A stretch of DNA of 25,185 bases. It comes from an uncultured Bacteroides sp. (lineage in GTDB: Bacteria > Bacteroidota > Bacteroidia > Bacteroidales > Bacteroidaceae). The first letter of the stretch is position 1; every line of letters begins with the position of its first letter. The position numbers and the translations under genes were made by a program. The notes beneath the pieces were generated by a model that saw only the letters and a program-made list of their open reading frames with translations, did not search any database and had not been told where the DNA came from. The stretch lies in the NCBI GenBank assembly GCA_937890825.1, contig CALADS010000029.1:1-25185 (forward strand), in the 5' to 3' direction. Of the stretch, positions 7,485 to 15,629 are shown in pieces.

Positions 7485-8153
7485 TTATTTTCTTGCTTCT
7501 GCAATGTAAGCCAATGCCTCCTTGCACTTATCAGTTACATAAGCCCAATCTTCAGCAGCCACCTTATCTTTCGGGAAGAGTTTAGAACCCATACCTACAC
7601 AGAATACACCTGCCTTAATCCAAGAAGTAAGATTCTCCTGAGTCGGCTCTACACCACCAGTTACCATCAACTTTGACCAAGGCATCGGAGCTAACAATCC
7701 CTTTACCAATTTTGGCCCAAGTACATCACCCGGGAAGAGCTTACATAAATCACAACCTACTTCTTGAGCAGCACCCACTTCAGACACACTACCACAACCT
7801 GGAGTGTAAGCTACAAGACGACGATTACAGATTTTTGCAATTTCAGGATTAAACAACGGACCTACAATAAAATTAGCACCTAACTGCAAGTAAAGAGCTG
7901 CCGTAGCAGGATCTACAATTGAACCTACTCCCATGGCCATTTCAGGACATTCCTTAGCAGCAAACTTCACTACTTCCGCAAACACTTCGTGTGCAAAGTC
8001 ACCACGGTTGGTAAATTCAAAAGCACGCACACCACCCTCGTAGCAGGCTTTTACTACTTTCTTTGCCACTTCTGCATCTTTATGATAGAATACAGGTACC
8101 ATGCCGGTAGAACCAATTTTGTTCAATACGGCTATCTTATCAAATCTTGCCAT
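7485..8153 (-). CDS. eda: KDPG aldolase (2-dehydro-3-deoxyphosphogluconate aldolase)
   Basis: Splits 2-keto-3-deoxy-6-phosphogluconate into pyruvate and glyceraldehyde-3-phosphate; members often also act on 4-hydroxy-2-oxoglutarate. The protein is 222 residues, the usual size. The Schiff-base lysine is K138 in CKLFPG, and the acid/base glutamate is E47 in AFEFTNRG. The GVGSIVDP and TGGVEPT loops that hold the phosphate and carboxylate are present. It follows kdgK by 67 nt on the same strand, so the kinase product is handed straight to this enzyme. Confidence 0.95.
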   Translation of the reverse strand: MARFDKIAVLNKIGSTGMVPVFYHKDAEVAKKVVKACYEGGVRAFEFTNRGDFAHEVFAEVVKFAAKECPEMAMGVGSIVDPATAALYLQLGANFIVGPLFNPEIAKICNRRLVAYTPGCGSVSEVGAAQEVGCDLCKLFPGDVLGPKLVKGLLAPMPWSKLMVTGGVEPTQENLTSWIKAGVFCVGMGSKLFPKDKVAAEDWAYVTDKCKEALAYIAEARK

Positions 8154-8182
8154 TTTCTGTTACTTAATTAATGATTGAATAA

Positions 8183-8208
8183 GGAGGAGAGCCGGACACC
8201 CGACCTCC
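8183..8208 (-). other. Short GC-rich inverted repeat between kdgK and eda
   Basis: GGAGG (8183-8187) and CCTCC (8204-8208) with a GC-rich inner part stand out in an AT-rich gap. It may be a processing or attenuation hairpin in the kdgK-eda mRNA, close to the eda start. No T run follows, so a terminator is unlikely. Confidence 0.3.
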
Positions 8209-8220
8209 CCGTTTCTAAAA

Positions 8221-9246
8221 TTAGCGCTGTACGCGACCGCTGGCATCACCACCGGCCAAAGCTTCTACTTCTTCTACAGACACCAAGTTAAAGTCGCCAT
8301 TGATTGTATGCTTCAATGCAGAAGCAGCCACAGCAAATTCAAGAGCTTCGCCTTGAGTAGCCTTAGTGAGCAAACCGTGGATTACACCACCAGAGAAAGA
8401 GTCACCACCACCCACACGGTCGATAATCGGGTTAATGTCGTAGCGTTTTGATTCATAGAACTCTTCGCCGTTGTAAATCATTGCCTTCCAACCATTGTGA
8501 GTAGCAGAGAATGATTCACGCAATGTAGAGATTACATACTTGAAGCCAAATTCTTCAGCCATAGCCTTGAAGATACCTTTGTAACCTTCCGCATCCGTTT
8601 TTCCACCTTCTACGTCAGCATCAGGTTTAAAGCCCAAGCAAAGTTCTGCATCCTCCTCATTACCAATACATACATCTACGTATTGCATCAGAGGTTTCAT
8701 GATAGATTGTGCTTTTTCTTTGGTCCACAGTTTTTTGCGGAAGTTCAGGTCAACAGACACCGTAACACCATGACGCTTTGCAGCCTCACAAGCCAGACGA
8801 GTAAGTTCGGCAGCCTTGTCAGAGATAGCAGGAGTAATACCAGACCAGTGGAACCAGTCAGCACCTTCCATGATAGCATCGAAATCAAAATCGCAAGCAT
8901 CAGCCTCAGCAATTGAAGAATGTGCGCGGTCATATATTACCTTGCTGGGACGCATAGAAGCACCGGTTTCCAGATAATAGATACCTACACGGTCGCCACC
9001 ACGGGCAATAAAGTCGGTCTTTACACCATACTTGCGCAGGGCATTGACTGCAGACTGACCAATCTCGTGCTTCGGCAATTTCGTTACAAAATAAGCATCA
9101 TGTCCGTAGTTAGCGCAGCTCACTGCCACGTTGGCTTCACCACCGCCATATACCACGTCAAAAGAATCAGACTGTACAAAACGAGTGTTTCCAGGAGTAG
9201 ACAATCTCAGCATGATTTCACCTAATGTAACAACTTTTTTTCCCAT
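8221..9246 (-). CDS. kdgK: 2-keto-3-deoxygluconate kinase (PfkB family)
   Basis: A 341-residue sugar kinase that should phosphorylate 2-keto-3-deoxygluconate at O6 with ATP. The PfkB N-terminal signature is seen as GGGEANVAVSCANYG (34-48), and the anion-hole and catalytic motif as RVGGGDSFSGG with the base at D282. The early GEIMLRLSTPG and the NFRKKLW stretch (168-174) are typical of KDG kinases rather than of ribokinase or fructokinase. The specific substrate is inferred mainly from context: eda lies directly downstream and uxaA across the promoter region. Confidence 0.9.
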   Translation of the reverse strand: MGKKVVTLGEIMLRLSTPGNTRFVQSDSFDVVYGGGEANVAVSCANYGHDAYFVTKLPKHEIGQSAVNALRKYGVKTDFIARGGDRVGIYYLETGASMRPSKVIYDRAHSSIAEADACDFDFDAIMEGADWFHWSGITPAISDKAAELTRLACEAAKRHGVTVSVDLNFRKKLWTKEKAQSIMKPLMQYVDVCIGNEEDAELCLGFKPDADVEGGKTDAEGYKGIFKAMAEEFGFKYVISTLRESFSATHNGWKAMIYNGEEFYESKRYDINPIIDRVGGGDSFSGGVIHGLLTKATQGEALEFAVAASALKHTINGDFNLVSVEEVEALAGGDASGRVQR

Positions 9247-9375
9247 AATTTCTTTATTTTTATTTTGAATATAAAATGTGTTTAAATCTTACAAATTATC
9301 ATTTTTCAACTAAAATAAGGCTAAACATCTGAATAATTGAACCATAATACTCAATAGCATTTAGCCGCACTCTTA

Positions 9376-9391
9376 TCGTGTGCGGGCACAA
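9376..9391 (-). promoter_or_regulatory. Putative LacI-type operator at the kdgK promoter
   Basis: TCGTGTGCGGGCACAA has a central CG flanked by GTGT and CACA half sites and overlaps the kdgK -7 box at 9389-9396. It agrees at 12 of 16 positions with the site at 9458-9473. Confidence 0.55.
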
Positions 9392-9417
9392 AGGTAACAC
9401 TTTTTTTGAAATACAAA
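9389..9417 (-). promoter_or_regulatory. Promoter of kdgK-eda
   Basis: On the minus strand TTTG (9417-9414) and TACCTTTG (9396-9389, full -7 match) with a slightly short 17-nt spacer. Its -33 half overlaps the lacI promoter, which points the other way. It leaves a leader of about 135 nt before kdgK. Confidence 0.6.
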
Positions 9418-9434
9418 AAATTATCGTATATTTG
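9405..9434 (+). promoter_or_regulatory. Promoter of the lacI-type regulator gene
   Basis: TTTG at 9405-9408, an 18-nt spacer and TATATTTG at 9427-9434. Transcription should begin near 9440, so the GTG at 9434 cannot be the start codon. Confidence 0.65.
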
Positions 9435-9457
9435 TGTCGAAAATTTTAAGATTATTA

Positions 9458-9482
9458 TTGTGTACGCACACAAAATTGTGTG
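9458..9482 (+). promoter_or_regulatory. Putative LacI-type operator downstream of the regulator's promoter
   Basis: TTGTGTACGCACACAA (9458-9473) is a palindrome with 6-bp arms and a central CG. It overlaps a second one, CACACAA-aa-TTGTGTG (9467-9482). The location just after the start of transcription suits autorepression. Confidence 0.6.
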
Positions 9483-9499
9483 ATTTGATTAAGAAATCG

Positions 9500-10558
9500 A
9501 TGGCTGAAAGAATAAGAATCAAAGATATTGCCAAGATGGCAGACGTTTCGGTAGGTACTGTAGATAGGGTAATACACGGTAGAAGCGGCGTATCTGAAAG
9601 CAGCAAAAAAAGAGTGGAAGAAATCCTTAAACAATTGGATTATCAGCCCAACATGTATGCCAGTGCCTTGGCATCAAATAAAAAGTACACCTTTGCTTGT
9701 ATGCTCCCGCAACATGAAATAAGTGAATACTGGACTGAAGTAGAAAGCGGCATTCAGGAGGCTCTGAAGACTTATTCGGATTTTAATATCACCGTAGATT
9801 GTTTTTATTACGACCCCTATGACTACTTGTCTTTTAAGCAGGAGGCAGAACATATCTTAGCACTACAACCCGACGGAGTTCTGATGGCCCCTACCTTACC
9901 TCAGCACACACGTCCATTCACGGATGCCCTCAAAGAGAATGATATACCTTATATATATATAGATTCAAACATCAAGGATGAGAATGCGCTGGCTTTCTTT
10001 GGACAAAACTCTCACCGAAGTGGATATTTTGCCGCACGCATGCTAATGTTACTGGCTGGAGAACATGTAAAGGAGATCGTCATCTTCAGAAAAATCAACG
10101 AGGGTATAGTAGGTTCAAACCAGCAGGAGAAACGAGAAGTAGGGTTCAGACAATACATGGAAGAGCACCATCCGGATTGCCACATTCTAGAGTTAAATCT
10201 TCATGCCAAAAGAGATTCAGAAGATTCACAGATGCTGGATGAATTTTTCAAAAAGTATCCACAGGTACAAAACGGTATAACGTTTAACTCCAAAGCCTAT
10301 ATAATCGGAGAATATCTACTGAAACACTCTGAAATGAAATTCAATCTAATGGGATACGACCTGCTAAAGCGGAATGTTAAATGTCTGAAGGAAGGCAGTA
10401 TATTCTTTCTGATAGCGCAACAACCTACCCTACAAGGATTCAATGGCATCAAAACACTGTGCGACTATCTGATTCTAAAAAAAGAAGTCACACGTGACAA
10501 TTTCATGCCTGTGGATTTGCTGACCAAAGAAAACATTGACTTTTACTATAATAAATAA
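9500..10558 (+). CDS. LacI family transcriptional regulator of hexuronate genes
   Basis: A 352-residue repressor-type regulator. The N-terminal helix-turn-helix reads IKDIAKMADVSVGTVDRVIH (residues 7-26), followed by the hinge region near ASALASNKK. The rest is a periplasmic-binding-protein fold that would bind a small ligand; it resembles the RbsB-like branch used for sugar signals. The start at ATG 9500 is chosen because an upstream GTG lies in the promoter. By position it should govern kdgK-eda and uxaA, and both promoters of the divergent gap carry similar operators. The inducer is probably KDG or a hexuronate, by inference. Confidence 0.9.
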   Translation: MAERIRIKDIAKMADVSVGTVDRVIHGRSGVSESSKKRVEEILKQLDYQPNMYASALASNKKYTFACMLPQHEISEYWTEVESGIQEALKTYSDFNITVDCFYYDPYDYLSFKQEAEHILALQPDGVLMAPTLPQHTRPFTDALKENDIPYIYIDSNIKDENALAFFGQNSHRSGYFAARMLMLLAGEHVKEIVIFRKINEGIVGSNQQEKREVGFRQYMEEHHPDCHILELNLHAKRDSEDSQMLDEFFKKYPQVQNGITFNSKAYIIGEYLLKHSEMKFNLMGYDLLKRNVKCLKEGSIFFLIAQQPTLQGFNGIKTLCDYLILKKEVTRDNFMPVDLLTKENIDFYYNK

Positions 10559-10636
10559 TTGAAAATTAATATTTTGAATACTACCTCTTAGTTACTGTTT
10601 ATTAATCATTATTGAATCAACATTAATTTTCAATTA
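10556..10636 (+). repeat. 15-bp inverted repeat spanning the lacI-uxaA gap
   Basis: TAATTGAAAATTAAT (10556-10570, beginning with the lacI stop codon) and its exact reverse complement at 10622-10636 enclose 51 nt and end 12 nt before the uxaA ATG. As RNA it would form a long weak A-U stem that could limit readthrough or translation of uxaA. As DNA it could be two protein sites. Confidence 0.5.
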
Positions 10637-10648
10637 ACAGAGACTAAA

Positions 10649-12139
10649 ATGAATACAAAGTATCTGAAAATCAATCCGGCCGATAACGTAGCCGTAGCGA
10701 TTGAAACATTGAAAGCTGGCGAAACTGTCAGAATAGACAACCAGCAAATCACGCTGAATGAAGATATTCCAGCAGGACATAAATTTGCCTTAACCAATTT
10801 GACCGAAGGAGAAAACATCGTAAAATATGGATACCCCATCGGACATGCTCGAAAAGCACAAAAACCAGGCGATTGGATGAACGAACACAACATCCAGACC
10901 AACCTAGCAGGACTGTTGGAGTACACCTATCAACCGGTAAATGCTGACCTGGATATAGCAGACCGCAAACTCACATTCAAAGGATACCGCCGCAAAAACG
11001 GAGAAGTAGGCGTGAGAAATGAAATATGGATTGTGCCCACCGTGGGGTGTGTAAATGGCATTGTCAGCCAATTGGCTGAAGGGCTGCGACAGGAGACGGG
11101 CACCAAAGGGGTGGATGCCATTATGGCTTATCCGCACAACTATGGCTGCTCACAGCTGGGAGACGACCATGAAAATACTAAAAAGATTTTACGAGACTTG
11201 ATTCTGCACCCCAATGCAGGAGGAGTATTGGTAGTGGGGCTGGGCTGTGAAAACAATCAGCCGGACGCATTCCGCGATTTTTTGGGAACATACGATGAAG
11301 AACGGATAAAGTTCATGGTGGTGCAGAAAGTGGACGATGAATACGAAGAAGGCATGAAATTGCTTCGCCAAATCTATAAGCAAGCTTGCAAAGACGAACG
11401 TACGGACATTCCGTTGAGCGAACTGCGTGTAGGGCTGAAATGTGGCGGCTCAGACGGTTTTTCGGGCATCACTGCCAATCCATTGCTGGGCATGTTCTCC
11501 GACTTCTTGGTAGCCCAAGGCGGGACGACCGTACTGACCGAAGTCCCCGAAATGTTCGGAGCCGAAACCATCTTGATGAACCGTTGCCGAACCAAAACTC
11601 TGTTCGACCAGACCGTAAGCCTCATCAATGATTTCAAGGAATATTTCCTGAGCCACGGAGAGCCGGTAGGCGAAAATCCCTCTCCAGGCAACAAAGCTGG
11701 AGGAATTTCCACCTTAGAAGATAAAGCGCTGGGATGTACACAGAAATGCGGGAAAAGCTATGTGGAAGGTGTAATGGCCTATGGCGAACGCCTGCAAGTG
11801 AAAGGACTAAACCTGCTGTCAGCCCCAGGCAACGACCTGGTTGCTGCCACAGCGCTGGCTTCTTGCGGATGCCACATAGTACTCTTTACCACCGGACGAG
11901 GTACCCCCTTCGGCACCTATGTACCCACCATGAAGATTTCCACCAACTCTGCTCTGGCACACCATAAACCTGGTTGGATAGACTTTAATGCCGGTGTAAT
12001 TGTAGAAAATGAATCAATGGAACAAACTTGTGAACACTTTATTGAATATATTATCCGCGTAGCTAGTGGCGAATTTGTCAACAATGAGAAGAAAGGCTAC
12101 AAGGAAATAGCAATCTTCAAAACAGGAGTTACTCTGTAA
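10649..12139 (+). CDS. uxaA: Altronate dehydratase (UxaA family)
   Basis: Dehydrates D-altronate to 2-keto-3-deoxygluconate, the last step of galacturonate breakdown before the KdgK-Eda reactions. The 496-residue protein has the expected two parts: a small N-terminal SAF domain (about 1-95, including GHKFALTNL and the GYPIGHA motif) and a C-terminal catalytic domain with the cysteine-rich motifs TVGCVNG, PHNYGCSQLG, GLGCENN, LKCGGSDGFSG and ASCGCH, and a TTGRGTPFG end. These match the iron-dependent UxaA/GarD fold. GarD (galactarate) is the alternative, but kdgK and eda nearby favour altronate. It lies 90 nt behind the regulator. Confidence 0.92.
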   Translation: MNTKYLKINPADNVAVAIETLKAGETVRIDNQQITLNEDIPAGHKFALTNLTEGENIVKYGYPIGHARKAQKPGDWMNEHNIQTNLAGLLEYTYQPVNADLDIADRKLTFKGYRRKNGEVGVRNEIWIVPTVGCVNGIVSQLAEGLRQETGTKGVDAIMAYPHNYGCSQLGDDHENTKKILRDLILHPNAGGVLVVGLGCENNQPDAFRDFLGTYDEERIKFMVVQKVDDEYEEGMKLLRQIYKQACKDERTDIPLSELRVGLKCGGSDGFSGITANPLLGMFSDFLVAQGGTTVLTEVPEMFGAETILMNRCRTKTLFDQTVSLINDFKEYFLSHGEPVGENPSPGNKAGGISTLEDKALGCTQKCGKSYVEGVMAYGERLQVKGLNLLSAPGNDLVAATALASCGCHIVLFTTGRGTPFGTYVPTMKISTNSALAHHKPGWIDFNAGVIVENESMEQTCEHFIEYIIRVASGEFVNNEKKGYKEIAIFKTGVTL

Positions 12140-12159
12140 TAAAATCGATTTTTTATTTG

Positions 12160-12167
12160 TACCTTTG
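12160..12167 (+). promoter_or_regulatory. -7 box for the antiporter gene
   Basis: TACCTTTG is a full match, 30 nt before the ATG at 12198. A 12-bp palindrome AAAATCGATTTT (12141-12152) sits just upstream. No -33 box is visible, so activation or readthrough from uxaA may be needed. Confidence 0.5.
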
Positions 12168-12197
12168 CAGCGAATAAACGGAAGGATAATAAAAAGA

Positions 12198-13490
12198 ATG
12201 AATAACAATACTTACACTAAGAAAGGCAACTGGTGGGCGCTGAGCCCGTTAGCTGTCTTTCTTTGTCTCTATTTGGTTACATCCATCTGGATGAACGACT
12301 TTTACAAGGTACCTATCACGGTGGCCTTTCTCTGCTCTGCTTGCTATGCCATAGCCATTACCAAAGGGTTGTCATTAGAAGAACGGCTACATCTATTCTC
12401 TACTGGAGCCGGCAATAAAAATATCCTGCTGATGATATGGATTTTCATCTTGGCAGGTGCCTTTGCCCAAAGCGCCAAACAGATGGGAGCAATTGACGCC
12501 ACGGTAAACCTCACGCTGCAAATATTACCCGAGAATCTATTGCTGGCTGGTATCTTCCTGGCAGCCTGTTTTATATCGCTGGCCATTGGTACCAGTGTGG
12601 GCACCATCGTAGCCCTGACACCGGTGGCCGTGGGGCTGGCGCAAAAGACGGGCATCGACCTGCCTTTCATGGTGGGTATCGTAACAGGCGGCTCATTCTT
12701 CGGCGATAATCTCTCGTTTATATCCGACACCACCATCGCCTCTACAAAGACACAAGACTGCTTGATGCGCGATAAATTCCGCATCAACTCGATGATAGTC
12801 ATTCCAGCTGCCCTCCTGATTTTGGCTATATACATTCTGCAGGGACTGAACCTGAACACGCCTGTAACTACCGGCCCTATCGAATGGTTGAAAATCATCC
12901 CTTATCTAGCCGTACTGGTTCTGGCGGTATCGGGTCTACATGTAGTATTAGTACTACTTCTCGGCATCTTGCTGACAGGTGCTATCGGATACTTCACAGG
13001 CACCGACGTGTTTGGCTGGTTTGGAGCCATGGGCTCAGGTATCATCGGCATGGGAGAACTGATAATCGTAACATTGCTGGCTGGCGGCATGCTAGAGACT
13101 ATCCGCTATAATGGCGGCATAGACTATATTATCTGCCGACTCACCAAGCATGTGAACGGAAAGCGCGGTGCCGAACTAAGCATAGCTGCTCTGGTGAGCA
13201 TTGCCAATCTCTGCACAGCCAATAATACCATCGCTATCATCACGACCGGCCCCATAGCACGAGGTATTGCCATGCGCTTTCACTTGGACCGCCGGAAAGT
13301 GGCCAGCATACTCGACACGTTCTCGTGTCTCATACAAGGTACCATACCCTATGGCGCACAAATGCTGATAGCCGCCGGCTTAGCTGGAGTTTCACCCTTG
13401 AGCATCATCGGTAATCTTTACTATCCATTCTGTATGGGCACCTTTGCCCTGCTGGCTATTATTTTAAGATATCCCAGAAAGTATTCCTAA
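12198..13490 (+). CDS. NhaC-type Na+/H+ antiporter
   Basis: A 430-residue inner-membrane protein with about eleven hydrophobic segments. The family signature is GGSFFGDNLSFISDTTIAS near residues 170-188, where the acidic residues take part in ion exchange; a second repeat carries NLCTANNTIAI. Family members exchange Na+ (or an organic anion couple such as malate/lactate) for protons. ATG 12198 is chosen because the in-frame ATG at 12165 lies in the -7 box. Sitting 58 nt after uxaA, it may balance ions when a uronate is imported, or may itself carry an organic acid; the role in uronate use is inferred only from position. Confidence 0.88.
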   Translation: MNNNTYTKKGNWWALSPLAVFLCLYLVTSIWMNDFYKVPITVAFLCSACYAIAITKGLSLEERLHLFSTGAGNKNILLMIWIFILAGAFAQSAKQMGAIDATVNLTLQILPENLLLAGIFLAACFISLAIGTSVGTIVALTPVAVGLAQKTGIDLPFMVGIVTGGSFFGDNLSFISDTTIASTKTQDCLMRDKFRINSMIVIPAALLILAIYILQGLNLNTPVTTGPIEWLKIIPYLAVLVLAVSGLHVVLVLLLGILLTGAIGYFTGTDVFGWFGAMGSGIIGMGELIIVTLLAGGMLETIRYNGGIDYIICRLTKHVNGKRGAELSIAALVSIANLCTANNTIAIITTGPIARGIAMRFHLDRRKVASILDTFSCLIQGTIPYGAQMLIAAGLAGVSPLSIIGNLYYPFCMGTFALLAIILRYPRKYS

Positions 13491-13518
13491 TTACCAAAAC
13501 TTATAATAACCATACCAG

Positions 13519-14445
13519 ATGAAACCTCTGTTTATAACCGCTATTATACTGTTTCTCCACACGGCGTGCGGTTCTTCTACCAACAAACCATCTGCCACTG
13601 CTGTGCAGCCTACCGATACGCTCACCACACTCAGACTGCCGGAGATACCGGTAATGTTGAACACCCCAGAACAGAGAGCCTCATACCTGGCTGAACATTA
13701 CTGGGAGCATATCAACTGGGCAGATACCAATTACATACATCACCCGGAAATATCAGAACAAGGATGGGCCAACTTCATAGATATTTTAAAGTTAATCCCG
13801 ACCACCGAAAGAGAAAATGCGCTGAAAAACACGTTTGCTGCAGCAGAAGTAGAAAAGAAATGCTACCAATATCTGATACAACTGGCAGATAAATATTTAT
13901 ACGACCCTAACTCACCGCTACGCAACGAAGAATACTACATCACTGTATTAGATGCAATAATCCACTCATCCATACTGACCACTACCGAAAAAATACGCTA
14001 CCAAGAACGAAGAGTATTGGCTCAACGCAACCGTATAGGTACTCCAGCCCAAAATTTTAGCTACACTCTTATTTCAGGCACCAGCGGACAACTATATGAT
14101 ATCCAAGCAAACTATACACTAGTGTTCTTCAATAACCCCGGATGCCATACATGCGGTGAAGTAATGGACGCACTGAAAACGTCCCAAGTAATACGCAATG
14201 CCATCCGACACAAGCAACTGAAAGTACTGTCATTATATCCAGACGAAGACATTCGGGAATGGAAAGCTTTTGCTAATAGCTACCCTCGGGAATGGATCAA
14301 CGGATACGATAAAAAACAGGTCATACAGGAGAAAAACCTATATGACCTGAAAGCGATTCCCAGCCTTTACCTACTTGACAAAAGCAAAAAAGTGTTGCTC
14401 AAAGACACCACTACAGAAGAAATAGAACGATGGCTCAGTCAATAA
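13519..14445 (+). CDS. DUF5106-type lipoprotein with thioredoxin-like C-terminal domain
   Basis: A 308-residue exported protein. The signal ends in LHTAC with C17 as the lipidated residue, so it is anchored in a membrane facing the periplasm. Residues 45-165 form a helical region resembling DUF5106 as found in Bacteroidales. From about 180 it has a thioredoxin-like fold: TLVFFNNPGCHTCGEVM with the redox pair C209/C212, and later the cis-proline-type loop AIPSLYLLDK. It is expected to reduce or form disulphides in the periplasm; the partner is unknown. It starts 28 nt after the antiporter gene and overlaps the 3' end of the facing DUF308 gene by 11 bp. Confidence 0.85.
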   Translation: MKPLFITAIILFLHTACGSSTNKPSATAVQPTDTLTTLRLPEIPVMLNTPEQRASYLAEHYWEHINWADTNYIHHPEISEQGWANFIDILKLIPTTERENALKNTFAAAEVEKKCYQYLIQLADKYLYDPNSPLRNEEYYITVLDAIIHSSILTTTEKIRYQERRVLAQRNRIGTPAQNFSYTLISGTSGQLYDIQANYTLVFFNNPGCHTCGEVMDALKTSQVIRNAIRHKQLKVLSLYPDEDIREWKAFANSYPREWINGYDKKQVIQEKNLYDLKAIPSLYLLDKSKKVLLKDTTTEEIERWLSQ

Positions 14446-15004
14446 CCTGAGCATCTTCTATCTCGGTAGTCTGATGGGACAAAGAATCTTGCGGACGACG
14501 ACGGCTAAACTTAAACCAATTGACCAATTCGGAAGCCGCATACACCAAACTGGTGAAACCTATCACCATGAAGACCGTAGAACGAGCACCTATCGGATTA
14601 AATAACGAAATCAGACCAGCCAGCAAAATCAGCACAGGCACTACATAAAATCCTACCGGGACCACCGTCCAACGTCTAGCAGCCATCAAGGAAGACAACT
14701 GCTGCACACCTCCCATCAGTAGAATAAAGCCCAAAATATAGGTCAGTAAATCTGCAAAAAATCCCGGCACGATAATCAGCCACAAAGCCAGCAACATACT
14801 GCCCACTCCCTCTACCGGAAAATGGCCGCGCATATCTGCCCCTTGAGCAAAATAACCAATAATACTGATAAGTGAAGGTATTAAAAACAATACCCCTACC
14901 GTAATAACCAAATAATCCGCTGCCTTGTCGGGAAAGAACACCAGCACCAATCCCACTACCAGCGCACTGACTGCGCGCAACAAAGAATAATTCATACGTC
15001 TCAT
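14435..15004 (-). CDS. DUF308 (HdeD-like) membrane protein
   Basis: A small inner-membrane protein of 189 residues with six hydrophobic helices in three pairs, the arrangement of the HdeD/DUF308 family. The start MRRMNYSLLRAVSALVVG at 15004 begins directly before helix 1; the frame is open upstream to 15091, but a -7-like box lies there. ATG 14995 is a second option. HdeD in E. coli is linked to acid resistance; no function is known for most Bacteroidota members. Its 3' end overlaps the convergent DUF5106 gene, so no terminator fits between them. Confidence 0.82.
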   Translation of the reverse strand: MRRMNYSLLRAVSALVVGLVLVFFPDKAADYLVITVGVLFLIPSLISIIGYFAQGADMRGHFPVEGVGSMLLALWLIIVPGFFADLLTYILGFILLMGGVQQLSSLMAARRWTVVPVGFYVVPVLILLAGLISLFNPIGARSTVFMVIGFTSLVYAASELVNWFKFSRRRPQDSLSHQTTEIEDAQVID

Positions 15005-15021
15005 ACTACTCTGTTTTTTTG

Positions 15022-15029
15022 CGAAGATA
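15022..15029 (-). promoter_or_regulatory. Near-consensus -7 box of the DUF308 gene
   Basis: The minus strand reads TATCTTCG, seven of eight matches to TAnnTTTG counting the free positions, 17 nt before the ATG at 15004. Confidence 0.4.
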
Positions 15030-15113
15030 CAGCAATTTATTGAAAACACATCAGTTCCTTGCCATTTTCTCTCGAACGCCCCACTTCTCATTCCATAATT
15101 TTAACCAAAGGAA

Positions 15114-15145
15114 TTTGCACAATCAGACATACGAGCTTATTTTTG
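15114..15145 (+). promoter_or_regulatory. Promoter of the ABM gene
   Basis: TTTG at 15114-15117, a 20-nt spacer and TATTTTTG at 15138-15145, 29 nt before the ATG. Confidence 0.75.
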
Positions 15146-15174
15146 CCACATATCAACTATTTAAACTATAAAAA

Positions 15175-15450
15175 ATGATTCGATTAAATGTATTTATTCA
15201 AGTCGGTTCTGAACAACGGGCTGCCGTATTAGAGCTTGCCAAGGAATTGGTGTCCAAATCATTAAAAGACAAAGGCTGCATCGCCTATGATATTTTTGAG
15301 AGTTCCACCCGCACAGATGTATTGATGATTTGTGAAACGTGGCAAGATGAAACTGTGCTCGATGCTCACATGAAAGCTGAACACTTCGTGACTCTAGTAC
15401 CGAAAATTCAATCACTGGCAGCCATGAAGCTAGAACAGTTCAGTTTCTGA
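15175..15450 (+). CDS. ABM-domain putative quinol monooxygenase (YgiN-like)
   Basis: A 91-residue ferredoxin-like alpha/beta protein of the antibiotic biosynthesis monooxygenase family, which act without cofactor as dimers. The pattern is complete for a single domain: strand IRLNVFIQV, a helix, then the GCIAYDIFES strand, LMICETWQDETVLDAHMKAEHF (the WxDxxxLxxHxxxxHF motif) and a last strand MKLEQFSF. Its substrate is unknown; E. coli YgiN acts on quinols. It has its own promoter and a strong terminator, so it is a single-gene unit. Confidence 0.88.
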   Translation: MIRLNVFIQVGSEQRAAVLELAKELVSKSLKDKGCIAYDIFESSTRTDVLMICETWQDETVLDAHMKAEHFVTLVPKIQSLAAMKLEQFSF

Positions 15451-15482
15451 AATGCAGCTGAACACAATCGTTCTAAAACGAC

Positions 15483-15542
15483 AAAGCTTTCCTGTCTAAG
15501 CTGACTTAAAACGAATAATCAGCTTACCAACAGGAAAGCTTT
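15483..15542 (+). terminator. Long terminator after the ABM gene
   Basis: AAAGCTTTCCTGT (15483-15495) pairs over 13 bp with 15530-15542, and an inner AAGCTGA/TCAGCTT stem (15498-15504, 15519-15525) continues it. The T run is modest. The stem begins 32 nt after the stop. Confidence 0.7.
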
Positions 15543-15565
15543 CTGTATTTAGCACCTATCATATA

Positions 15566-15596
15566 CTTGCTCGATTGCATTTTTTTTCTAACTTTG
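15566..15596 (+). promoter_or_regulatory. Promoter of ansA
   Basis: CTTG (15566-15569, three of four -33 bases), a 19-nt spacer and TAACTTTG (15589-15596), 33 nt before the ATG. This excludes the in-frame ATG at 15567 as start. Confidence 0.65.
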
Positions 15597-15629
15597 CTGC
15601 AAATTTATCTAAAAAATCAAAAAAGCATC

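Noticed and set aside
9434..9499. Longer start for the LacI regulator (GTG at 9434)
   Set aside because: The codon overlaps the -7 box, so it would not be in the transcript; the DNA-binding domain starts normally from 9500.
14435..14445. Frameshift joining the DUF5106 and DUF308 genes
   Set aside because: The two genes lie on opposite strands and simply overlap by 11 bp at their 3' ends.
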